Assembly (NCBI RefSeq): GCF_037975245.1
Contig: NC_092567.1
Coordinates: 17,474,376-17,538,375, forward strand
Origin: Apostichopus japonicus
Taxonomy: Eukaryota; Echinodermata; Holothuroidea; Aspidochirotida; Stichopodidae
Direction of reading: 5' to 3'
Length of the DNA stretch: 64,000 bases
Positions 1 through 11,300 of this stretch are shown here, piece by piece. The notes under the pieces are model-generated. The model ran no database searches. It was not told where the DNA came from and saw only the letters and a program-made list of their open reading frames with translations. The position numbers and the translations under genes are program-made. Numbering within the stretch: the stretch's first letter is position 1; each line of letters opens with the position of its first letter.

Positions 1-2049
1 TCATCACTGTAAGCTAGATTGGTGTATTGCGTTAGTGAAGGGTCCAAAAAAATTGCAGATAACATTTTCGTTGGTGTGGATTCAACATGTATGCATCAAA
101 TCTATTTACTTTTCCCTTTCCGATCCCTGAAGGTATACAGGAAGTACTGCATTGTCATAAGATGGCCTTTAAGACCAGTGTGAACTTTGAACTAGCTCAC
201 AAAGTTTCTTTATATTAAGGTAGTAACATTTAGAAATGAATGAAAACAATTCTTTTTGAATGAAAATTGTGCATCCTTGAGAGATTTGTGGTTATCTCAG
301 GCATGAGCTTTTATTGCGAATTCGCGGGATATCCGTGATTTCTTTTCTACCTCGGACTTAAACTACTATCCTAACACACTGTAGCATACTCAAACTGGAG
401 CCTATACAGCAATTTTTGCAAAGTTCTGTGATTTATTTTTTACCCCAGGCTCATCCCTGTTATCTAAAAAAAAAAAAAAAAATGGTCCCTGATTAAGTTC
501 TCATGGCATAATTGCAATCTAGTGTAACATTCATTAAAGCTAATTGCAAAACTAAGAGGGAAGCTTGTTAGCTGAAAGGGAAGGCTTGGAATGGATATCT
601 CCAGTTGTGCCCTCAATCAACAGAGGGCGCTCTCTTATCGGTCCTTTCTAGTTCTTCAAAACTTGACAAGCTGCAGACTCTGAAATCAGTGAGAATTCCT
701 ATTGAAGACTACTATACCATCACATTCCCTAATTCACACATAGTGTGACATATTCGAGCTAACCTTTACTTTTTACCACTCATAACCTAGCACATCTTAG
801 CAACCAAAAGTAGCTTACCCATAGTTCCTAAACAACTTTACACACATGTCCGGTTGTCAGCCAATCAGATAGCTTCTTTGAGGTGTTTTTCAATTCACGT
901 CCTCACCAGTAAATTTGTATCCAAGCCTCCGAAACGGAATACGCTGGACTTCTTAACTGTGATTCTTCTCGTAATTATTATTGGAGACGAGATCTTTTGG
1001 AAACACATGTTCCACGATTAGCTCGTAGATTGAGATATATTCATGTTAAAGCTTGTTTACAAAATCTTGAAGATCTGTTTACATAATATGTAGATTACAT
1101 GCATTCGGCCCCAGAGCCATATCTATGGCCTTGTTAGGACAGATATAACAGCGCCCTCGGTATAGGCTCTGAAGATTCCTGTTGTGTGGTGGGTCTTCTT
1201 ACATCTGATGAATTGATTTTACTTTTAGAATTTTAGAATAATATATGGAGCATACAGTACAGTAGGCAGAACCTCCATGTAGGAATAAAAATTAATTTTG
1301 GGAAATATTGCTAGAGAACTTTATTGATATAATAAGTTGCTGTTTTGTTCGTTCCAGGGTAATTAAATCTTTCAACGTATTTGTACAGTATATGTCATGG
1401 AGATGTCATTGAAACAATCAATAAGGGTGATCAATGTATTCTAGATACGGAATCGTACATTCCCCTTCCCCAGTAATGTAATCTAAAATAATAAAAAAAA
1501 AATTGAAAAATTGAACAATGATAGCCCCATCACGGCTTTCATAACTTCAGGTGTTTACGTTGAAATAAGATCACGGTTTGCATGTGGTTAGCATGTAAGT
1601 ACTGGAAGTGTTTATCTAAGAGTTTTCGGATCGATCAATCTAAATGCAACTATACCGCAGTGCAAACTTTACAGGGACAGCCTGTATACACACATAAAAG
1701 TGATATGTGTTTACCACTTTGCATACATGCAGACTGGGGTGTACTGGTGTGACAACTATACTGTCACTGTTGTCTGTGGTCCCTGCTGGTGTTTGATTGG
1801 TCAGCCCCCGAAAATATTAGAACAATAGGCGGGAGGTCAAGTTTCTGTGTCATATGTGCTCAATAAATTTGCATCTTGTATTGGTTTTTGACTCTGGTCT
1901 GGTGATACTGGACTCCGGCATCCGGGACCATTCATAGAACTTACATACAGTACCTGGAAGCTACCATCAATTTAATTTAATTTTAATAATCACCACACGG
2001 GAATCATTTATCCAGCATAACATTGCAACATGCTAGTGATCAAGTTGCT
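1..2049. other. No gene recognised
   Basis: AT-rich sequence without an open frame that looks coding. A CCAATCAG box lies near 862-869 and an inverted CCAAT (ATTGG) near 1796-1800, close to a somewhat GC-rich stretch (1740-1930). These could belong to a promoter, perhaps that of the receptor, whose 5' exon is missing, but there is nothing firm. Confidence 0.3.
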
Positions 2050-2355
2050 GTAATAATAATAATAATGGACATTTGTAATGCGCTGGTAACAGTCAAAAAA
2101 GATGCTCATGGTGCATTGACACAAACAGTGCGACAGCAAAACAAAAAACAGTATAATTATAGTACAAGACAAAAATGCAAGCTAAAATGGGCAACATTAA
2201 ACAATTAATTAAACAGTTTTCATCAGATGAGTCTTGAGAGCGTTTAAAAGAAGCAAAGGTGGACTGTGTTTTACATGTTCTGGAAGGCTGTTCCACAGAG
2301 AAGGGGCAGCAGCAGCAAAAGCTCTTTTGCCCCATGATCGATTTGAGCGATTTTC
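2050..2355 (-). mobile_element. 3' end of a CR1/L2-like LINE (ORF2 C-terminus plus tail)
   Basis: Read on the minus strand, positions 2355 down to 2209 encode NRSNRSWGKRAF, then AAAAPSLWNSLPEHVK, then LKTHLMKTV and a stop. The W(G)xRAFxxAAPxLWNSLP and LKTHL pattern is the familiar C-terminus of CR1/L2-type reverse transcriptase polyproteins. The 3' untranslated tail follows and ends in a (TAA)n-type microsatellite at 2052-2066, as L2-like elements do. It is a 5'-truncated, non-mobile copy. Family knowledge is from memory, not a search. Confidence 0.75.
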
Positions 2356-3993
2356 ACACAGAAGTAATTGTACAACTGTTATTTAGATGTATTTAGCAGT
2401 TTATGTAAATAGGAACCATATATGTATAGTATTCTATAAGAGGCAAAATTTCCAACCAGCTGCTACACAAAATGTGAACAAATTATTCCCTGCTACAGCT
2501 AACGTCACCAAGAACGACGAAACAAAAACGTGTGTGTGGGAATCTGTGTGTTGGAATAAATTAACTGTAGGAGCAATGTAAATGATTGAGGCCCCATAGA
2601 TGTACGCTAGACTATAAAGGTGTATCAATAAGATATAAGCAGGGTTTTCCCCTAGGTATTCATTCTGTGAGGCGGCTGCCTCTCTGTTTTCTTGCGCCTG
2701 TCTCGCAAAAATATTACCAACATCGCCGCCGCACTGTCTCAGAGAAGGAATCAAACATGCAATGATTCCAATACTTTGTTTAACCAATGCCATGATCTGA
2801 CATTGAATAATTGGCTGTGAACACGAAATTATAGCAACAAATTAAAGCTCTTTCTGCCTTTTTGACAACACTTTTATCTAATTGATTGTTAGGATGATTG
2901 ACATGAGGATGTTTTTCAAACTCTTCCAGTCGACCATGCACCAAACCACCCCTCCCCATCCCCTCCCCCCCCTCCCCAAAAAAGAAATGGAAAACTCAGC
3001 ATATCAGCTTTATAAAAACAACATCTTTAATATATTCGTAACATGATAAATATGTCAAGTAGATTTCTGCATTAATTTGGACGGCTGTTTTTCTAAACCC
3101 TCTGAGTATTATTCAAAGCATAGTGTACCCTCCGATAAAAGTCTTGTGAAGTTTAAAGGTCTGTAACGTATATCAGAGTATTAAAAGTTTTAAGCGTCTC
3201 CATTAATAATATACATGTTGTTTTAGATGGTAGTATCAAACTGCACGAGTGCAAGCCTTTAGCACCTCCGTATGTTGTCTGGTCGTAATTTCACTAATGT
3301 TCAAGGTTCTGTTACAGACAGATTAATGTGATGTCGGCCTGAGCACTCCGTCATAAGTACATACCGCAGTATAGTGGTACTTACTGTTAATGGAGAGAAT
3401 CAGATTTTACAACCATTCGAAGTATCAGGGTAGTGAAAATCTTGGAGGAGCGTGAACACATGTGTTGAATTTCACAATTTTTTTTCTCATCAGTGTACAT
3501 TCCTTGGGGTTTGGGGGGGGTTTTGGGGGGGCCCCGGGGGGGTTATGTGTATAAATGTACAGTACAGTACAGCCTTGCAGGTCATTACACTCCCCAGCCA
3601 ACCACAGAGATCATCATTATCTCAATTCCTGCTGGTGTTAAATAAAATTGGGTATCAGATCAATCGTTAAATGTTTGAATAGCTTCATGAATTTGCACCT
3701 CTTAAGTTGAAGTGATGTGTTGATTTACTTTTCTGCCCTAAAAATCAATATACTTGATTGCCATTTTATAAATATGCAATATTAAAATATACTTTTCTGA
3801 AATTGAAAAAAAATTGACCAAATTTTAAGAAGAAAAGGAAAAAGAGAAAATGAAAAAAGGAAAGGAAATGGTTGTCATGCACTACTGTCTGCCATCCTGG
3901 GATTGCGGAAAAGTAATTCTTGTAATTTCTTGATATTTCTTGAACCCAGTGTTTCGAGATAGTTACTGACCTACTGTACATGAGTGCATAAGA

Positions 3994-4363
3994 CTGGGGT
4001 TGGCAACCTACGGCCTGCGGGCCACATGCAGCCCGCTAGTGATTTTTTTGCGGCCTGTGAGATGCCTCAAGAAAAAGAAAAAAATCAATCTATTTTACAT
4101 CATCAAAAAAAAAAAGTGCTAGCTACTTAGAATTTATCGGCACTAATGATGCTGTCAGGTAAGCCTGTTATCCCCATTAATTATCAACTGTGCTGTATTG
4201 ACATTATGTTTTGGTGAATACATATTAAATACACACATCTATTGCTTGAAAGTCCTTGGAATCAAAGGTTTGAAATCAACAGCAGGTCGTCGGTAAGGTG
4301 GGCCCAGTCAATATTTCACTCCTTATATCTGGCCCATTCATTCAAAAAGGTTGCCCACCCCTG
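3994..4363. mobile_element. hAT-type MITE, 370 bp
   Basis: The terminal inverted repeats are CTGGGGTTGGCAACCT on the left and, read inward from the right, CAGGGGTGGGCAACCT. They are flanked by an 8-bp target duplication with one difference (GCATAAGA at 3986-3993, GCATAGGA at 4364-4371). An 8-bp duplication and CAGGGG(T)GG ends are typical of hAT transposons, and the motif CCTACGGCCTGCGGGCC just inside the left end is common to a widespread hAT group. There is no transposase frame, so it is non-autonomous. Confidence 0.85.
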
Positions 4364-4371
4364 GCATAGGA

Positions 4372-7300
4372 CATCAACTCATATAAAGGGAACATCATAT
4401 ACAGTAGTCCTGAATGATGGTATCACCACTCATGTCTCTGTTTTGGTGGAGAACCATCATCAGTAATGATGATGGCAGATCTGTTAGAGTTAGTACTTTA
4501 CAGTGTAGCAATTCGGTTAGTAATTGTGGTTAGAAAATCATTTCATGTAACTTATGTTCCTTCGTGTGTACAGAGGTTAAAATTGAATGGTATTTCAGGA
4601 GGAGTCATTGGAATTTTCTCCAAACACAAATCTATATGTAAATGTTTGACAAAGGCTGGTAGATGATCCGATCTCTCTCCCCTTCCTACCCTCCCTTAAA
4701 GGCATTGAAGACTCGCCCCAAACCGTGTGCCGCGCTCTGAAAAAGTTAACTCTTCGTTGCTTGCAAGTGAAGTTTTCTTCTTGTCCCTACAAAATGCAGA
4801 CAATAATGAAACGTGATACCTTGTTATCTTTTATCTAGACCTGAGATGTCCATCGCTGCTATGTACACTGTGTTGTGGGTATTGACTGTAGCTGTATGTA
4901 TTGACTGTACACTAGTGTCTAATTACCGATGGTAGCAAGCTGTGTGTGTATTTTCTGGGATCGATGGTGGTGTCTAACACTTCTGTTACACCTCATTCGA
5001 AACTAGGTCAGTTTACCGGCATTAGACGTATCTTTGTGCGCGAGTCTTCACACCCTTTAATGTCGGGATCATATTGGCCGGTGTCTTTGATGACTTTAAA
5101 AAATGGCTTCCGAGTCAGAGGGGATGGGGAAGGGGGTGAATCATTCCATGCTTGGGTGTGTATAATTCTTCAAGAAAAGATGGATGTTCAACTATCAAAT
5201 TGTTCAGAGAATTTTATAAAATATAATATCACATGATATTATACTGCATGTACACACCCATGGAAAACAATACAGCATTTCAGATATCATGTTTTGCTGG
5301 TAATTTTATAGATTTGTGAATCATGTAAAGTAATAAGTAAGAAAAAAAGAGGGGAAAAATTTGACCTCAACTATCTCATGAAGGTGAGCTTCTGCTGGTA
5401 TTAAACACAGAAAGCACTTCTGTGTAATGCCATAACGGTCGTCGGTTTTCCTCAGATGGTGTATCCCTGGGTATTATGTGTGATCAAAACAGGAGTCTGT
5501 ATTTCCAAAATATTCAAATTGATCGGAGGAAAAGAACATTACTTGTAAAAGGGCAGTTTTCATTCAAGATGTTATTTGCGACGTTTTTTACCGTGTCATC
5601 CCTTAGTATTAAATCATCATGTTGACAAAACGTAGATGCTATTATAGTCTTTCCACTGCTTGCAGGGGTAGGTGTTCGATTAATGAATAGGCCGTAGTAG
5701 CAATCCCAAGAGTCATGTTTCAGGATATAGAATATTCAAAGAGTGACCAAAAGTATCTCATTTCAATGGGCTTTGGTCATGGATAACCAAAAGAAAAGAA
5801 AAAGAAAAAAATCAGATTTCCTTCGGAAATCCTACAACGAAGCTTCTTGCTGGTACAGAGATAGTAAAACTCAAAATTGTTTGTCTGCTTGGAATTTCAA
5901 CCTCTTGGGAATTTTGTTGCACTGCAGCATGTACACTGCATATACAGTGCTCTTATGACCAAACAAGTTTTATGTGAAAGTATAAATATTGAAATCCCCC
6001 CAAAAATATAAATAATATATTATATAATAAAAGTGGACCTATTCTTTAAATTCTATAATAATTCACATCAGAAATTCCTTGAAGATCAGGTTCCTAATAG
6101 GTGGCCTGCGGGCCAAAATGGTGCGAGAAAGAAGACAAGTTTACTTTGCTCCTCGCTTACCTGTCTCCCCACAACCTTAGCACCCTCGTACCGTGCCTAG
6201 AATGAACTGGTAACCTTCTATGACCCGCACCTCCGGTCAATGTCCTCCCTTCTCATGCTACCATCTCATGCTACCATCCATATAGAAGACTTCCTTTCAC
6301 ATTGTAATTTTCTTACAAATAAATAAACAAACAAGTGCCAGCATCGTACTTCTGTCTTTTGTTGGGATTTCTTCCAAGTATTCGTTCGGAAAAAAAGAAA
6401 AGCCCACAACCTGGCACTGATTGCTGTTGGGTATGCGGGCCCTCACAGCCTCAGCTTTGAGTACCCTACACATACACATAGCTCAATCTACCATAGGTAT
6501 GTGAGATATTGGTTCTCACTGAAATGGCCCTAATTTTGTCCCGACCATTGTTCCTCTTTGGCCCTTATAGAAATTAAAGAACATTTTTGCGGTATTAATA
6601 TTTGATGGGACGTAATGTCGCATATTAAACGTGAAAAGTTTGAATTCTCTCCGGTAAACAAAAAATGGAATCGCTTATTGTTTCCGAAAACAGTGAATTA
6701 CTATGCACAAGGAGTGTTTATTTGTAAAGGGTAATTCCCAAATACCATCACTCAAACTGTGTAGAAGTAACCGATATATTACAATGAACCAAAACAGGAA
6801 GCAAAAAATATCAAAACCAAAACAGATGTTCATGTCTTTGTTGGTCAAATAAAAAAAATAATAAACCAGTGGTAAATGTTTTGTTCAGTTTTGTACCTCC
6901 CAGCTGCCTTGGAGTCCATTTCCGCATTTTGATGGAACGAAGGTTGTCGTTGTGTTTTCATCCATGTGCGCAATTCAAACAAGGCGGACGTATGCCTAAA
7001 ATGTCACCGCTAAACTTTCCCAACCATAGAAAGACGAAAAATTTACATTCGGGATAACTAGATGGAAGAATGTGTTACGCCCTAATTTCACAGTCATGTT
7101 GGATTTCATCCAAAACACCGGATGCCAAGTAATCATTACTTTTCTCTGTCGTTTTCTTACGGATTCACTAAATCTTTATACCAGGAACTCGAGCAGACGG
7201 GTTGAATGATCCCTGTATCGCCACACCCACGGTCGAGAACCTGATCATCTAACAGACCATCGGATACGATAAAAGGTCAAAATATTTCTCGTACGGATAC

Positions 7301-8254
7301 GAAGAGAAGTAAGCGCAACTATATCAGCAATATAAAATTAGACGTTCTTAAATACATATGAAGAGATATCAAAACATCTCTGTTCTTACTGTGATTTAAA
7401 AAAAAAATGATTTATACCTTTCTTTGTGGAAGATGTCTTACATCTGAATTGCCAGTAGCTGCAAGCGTAGAACAAAGAATAATGTTAAGTATATAGTGAA
7501 TGACTAGAACGGGTTTAAAAAAAAAAACGAAAAGCAATAAATAAGAAAAAACGAGTGCAATAAAAATAAGAAACATTCTGTTTTTTGAAGGAACAAACCT
7601 TGTAATTCTTACAAGTATTGTCTCTGCTCTTCTTGATTTCTTGTTTGAGTTTTTTTTTCTTTTTTTTTGTTTCTTGTTGTTTTTCTTAGTATATCTCCCA
7701 GGGGGAGTGGTATTCTTTATTCCTCCCACCCCACCCAGTTTGAAATCAGGGGTCACTTTTGTGTTCATTTTCTTTATCTTCCCTTCTCTAAAAAAGAGAT
7801 CAAGCAACAAACTGCAAGACTTTGAAATACATTACATTTTACATGTCTTTGGCGCACAAATATTTACAGGCAAATGGAAAATATTGATGGTGTCTGTTTT
7901 ATTGCCCGTAAGGGTCATTGATGGCGTCTTTATACCCAGCATCTCTCAAATTTCACGTAAAATTAGATGAAAAGAAAAAAAGTAAAGAAAAAAATACATC
8001 ACATGTTCAGGGTAGGTTCGGAAACAAGATCGACTAGCTCCTGGCCAATCAGGAGTCACTGTTTATACATATAGATATATATAGATATATAGATATCTAT
8101 AGATATATATTTTATATATATGTAGGTGATAGCATCATGGTCAACCATGTTGTGAGCACATTCTATAAAGGAGGACTCCGGGGGGAAATGTGATTTGAAG
8201 ATCATTTCATTTGAAATCTGAATGTTCACCGCATTTCTTTCGTCACTTTTGCAG
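4372..8254. other. No gene recognised; repeat fragment and one CpG-dense patch
   Basis: Contains repeat copy A (6139-6278, listed separately) and a CpG-dense patch at about 7180-7320 with a monomer nuclear-receptor half-site AAAGGTCA at 7272-7279. An AT-rich (ATAG)n-like tract is at 8070-8120. Open frames here are short and of biased composition (for example the poly-Phe/Lys frames near 7412-7970) and do not look coding. Confidence 0.3.
6139..6278. repeat. Interspersed repeat family 1, copy A
   Basis: Starts TTTACTTTGCTCCTCGCTTA and shares order and spacing of blocks with 12520-12666 and 21073-21217: GCTCCTCGCTTACCTGTCTC, then CACAACCTTAG, then CTTCTATGACC and a CTCC..TTCTCATxCTAC end. The three copies are clearly diverged. 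No terminal inverted repeats, poly-A or tRNA-like box seen, so the class is unknown. Confidence 0.7.
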
Positions 8255-8340
8255 ATGACGAGGGATTGAGTAGTACCACTTCCATGGCTGCCAATAGTAC
8301 CACCCAGACCATCCAGAAGCCAACCTCTACTTCATCTCAG
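8255..8340 (+). CDS. Nuclear receptor coding exon 1 of those found (A/B tail)
   Basis: Bounded by TTTTGCAG before and GTAAGG after. Only one frame is open: two bases finish a codon begun upstream, then 28 codons follow, starting [17 protein letters not shown] and rich in Ser, Thr and Gln, as expected of a disordered A/B region. It ends in phase 0, matching the next exon. The first in-frame Met is at 8284 and is a possible start. The frame is also open back to the acceptor, so an upstream exon (coding or 5' UTR) must exist; I could not identify it. This exon is less certain than the others because it is short and has no conserved domain; the splice sites and the matching phase are the evidence. 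Confidence 0.6.
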
Positions 8341-11300
8341 GTAAGGCAAACAATTTTTTTATCCCCCTCCCTTCCCTTCCCCTAACATATCCCTCCCTCA
8401 CACACCCTAGTTCCTACCAGATCTTGAGGAATGGTATATAAAGCGGGAGGCCCGGGTTCGAATCCCGGTGGAGGCTGGTAGCTTTTTCACCGTTCTTGAT
8501 TTTCCAACTGACTACTATTTCAATTATATATACCACATATATACACACACATCACCTTGGCCATCTTTAATATTTCTTTAATAGAGACACGTGAAATTTT
8601 GTGTTAAAAAGTGCAACTGCATCTCCAATTTTTTCTTTTACAAGCGCTAGCAAATTAGGGAGAATAAATTCATTTTCAAATCGATTTGGAAGATTTCTAA
8701 CATGATTATATGCAGCCATTTATATCCTTAATGTCTGAACCCCCTTGTTAGAGAAAGCAATTATTTTACCTGAAATTTTATCTAAAAACTTTCATCCATT
8801 TTCTCGGGTTTTTGCTTTACTAGTATGGGTCGCGTTAAGTGCACTATACTGTATTTTGGAAAAAAATTATCGTATTCCACCATCTTTGAAGTGTATAGCA
8901 AAGCAGATTTGAAATGAAAAGTCCACGGTATAAAGTACACAGGGAATTCTGGCCGAACCCTGGTTTGTGTGTCGTTGCAAATCTATGGCCAAGAAAGCGT
9001 ACAAACAATACAGCGTCTTTTTTCTTCCATATCTAAGCTATCACTTGTCTCACTCATTGGGAGGGTAGGTTGCTAATTAGTTGTATGGTAACTAATTAAA
9101 TCATTTCCGGCAAGCTTTTGCTCCAAAAATGACGACCGGTACTCAGCACCAAATTGTCTTTTGTCGGACATAGTTTAAAATTTTGAGCATTGTGCTGTAA
9201 GTTGGTTTCAAACGTCAAAAAATCAAGATCCGTTCCTTCTAGTCGATAACTTACGACGGCGTATCTTTTGCACGTTTACTATTTACTCGGTTTGTGTGTG
9301 TGTATACACACATGTAGATGTACAAGTATTTATTGATGTGTGTCGTCCGAATCGGATAATTATGTGATATTTTATTTCTCCGAGAAGTAGTGTTTGTTTT
9401 CTCATGCCTGGCGAAGTGACATCTACGGTACTGTACATGTACATGCTCCGTTGTGATCATTTTGCGTACAGTATAAGTATACAAACCTCGGCCGTATTAA
9501 AAGCTAATTAACTCAAGTGCTCGCTCTCTCCGGTGCGGAAGTCGTGCGGATCTACGAGTGTCGTCGGGAAGCGATAAATGTTCAAAGCTGTTTGCCCGCT
9601 ATGTGATTGATCGTACAGAGCCACAACAAAAATTTAAACAAATATGATAAAATACTCCTTGTACTAAAAAAAAAACAACCTGTGTTTTAGTTGACTGTAC
9701 GAAAGGTAGAGGTAGAGGTAGAGGACGGTAACAGGATCGTCTTCCGTGATGGTTTCGAGTTTTATTGGTCTTGTGTTTCATCCAAATGTAGAGAGCCTGC
9801 CTTTCTTGGGAGATATATATTGTAGAATTTCAGAAGAGTTTCTATGGTATGAAATGTTTGTTACTACTTGGCAAGGTGCTTCCAGGTACATTTGTATATT
9901 CCAGTGGCAGATGATGTGACACTTCTGTCTGTGGGGAGGGGGGGGGGAAGGGGAGGGGGAAAAAAGTATTCTACATTGTTAGTTTAAAACAATGCCTCGT
10001 TGTATATTGTAACTGGGCTAAAACTTACATATAACTTAGAAAATGGATCACAGAAGGTGGTGGCCTTCCAGGCAGGTGTTACTCAGAAAGTTTTTTTTTT
10101 CTTTCTTTAAATTTTTTTTCTCATTTTTTTGTCAAATTTTCTTCTTTTGATTTACAGTATTCCTGAAATGTGATTAGTACTGTTTGAATAAATTTACTTA
10201 GTTGTGAATAATTTCTCAATTCTTTAAGAATGTCATCAGTACATATATATGGTTAGGGTGTCCGAATATAAAGTGCGCGGCCTCAGTGTAGACTGGAAGA
10301 TTTTTTCACTGTTCTGGATTTTTCACTACGATTTTAATTATATATCTATATTTATAATTGAAATTGTAGTGAGTTGGAAAATCCAGAACAGTTATGTATA
10401 TAAATCTATCTTTTTGTAAGAAGATTATCTTCCTTCCTGAATAAATGAGTTGTTCATCATCGAGAAAATTTAACAAAGACATTTTCACCTTGTATTGCCA
10501 AGATGACATATCACTAACCAACTCTTGCTGTTACAAGTTGCATAAAGTCACCAAAATATCACCAAAATTTGAAAAATTCAGAACTTGGCCTATAGGTACA
10601 ATAAAGGACGTAGTTTAGACCTAAGGATGCATGAAGTCACCAAAATATCACCAAAATTTGAAAAATTCATAACTTTGCCTATAGATACAATAAAGGACGT
10701 AGTTTAGAGACTTTAGACCTAAGGATGCCCAATATTTCCGGCAATTTTTGTCCCGCAATCAACTTCCAGCCAACCAGAATATATATCCTTAAAGTATTTT
10801 TTTGACGGAAAGTCTCTTTACAGCATGTAAAGAGAACAACAGAATACTGTCGGAATTCCCGCAACTGAACGTGGTTCCTATTCTTTCCAGTAGACTGCCC
10901 ATGTTGTCCCCCACCGCCCCCCCCCATAGAATGCAATTCATCCTTCCTTGTATATACCCACATAGGCCATACCTCGACTCCATTCTACTGCTACAGTATT
11001 AGGGGTACCTGCAAGTTTAAATTTCAAGCTCTGTTCCTATTTACCACCACCCACCCACCCCGGCCTGCCTGCTAAATCTTTTCATAAATGTGAAGGGTAT
11101 ATTAGTGTCCACACACAGCTTTTCTGAATTTTATACTTTTTTTCAACTTTTCACAGAAAAACTGTTTGTACTTAGTGAAGGATAAGATAGGAAGATATAT
11201 GAGAATAGGAGAGAAATATGGGGAAAAGAATGAAACCAAAAATTGGATTTTGAATAATTTTCCAGAAAAATTTCATAATTTTTTGTATTTTTATGACCCT

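Noticed and set aside
622-1158. Possible MITE with CAGAGGGCGCT and AGCGCCCTCGG ends
   Set aside because: Only about nine matching bases and no target duplication; such words also occur elsewhere (54220).
2434-2793. 119-codon minus-strand frame next to the LINE end
   Set aside because: No domain, AT-rich composition in its second half, no splice or start support; possibly repeat-derived.
7412-7970. Overlapping 132- and 109-codon frames on opposite strands
   Set aside because: Poly-Lys/poly-Phe composition from A/T tracts; low-complexity artefact.
8455-8465. Functional tRNA gene
   Set aside because: Only the B-box/T-arm part is present; no acceptor stem, anticodon arm or A-box; it fits a SINE fragment.
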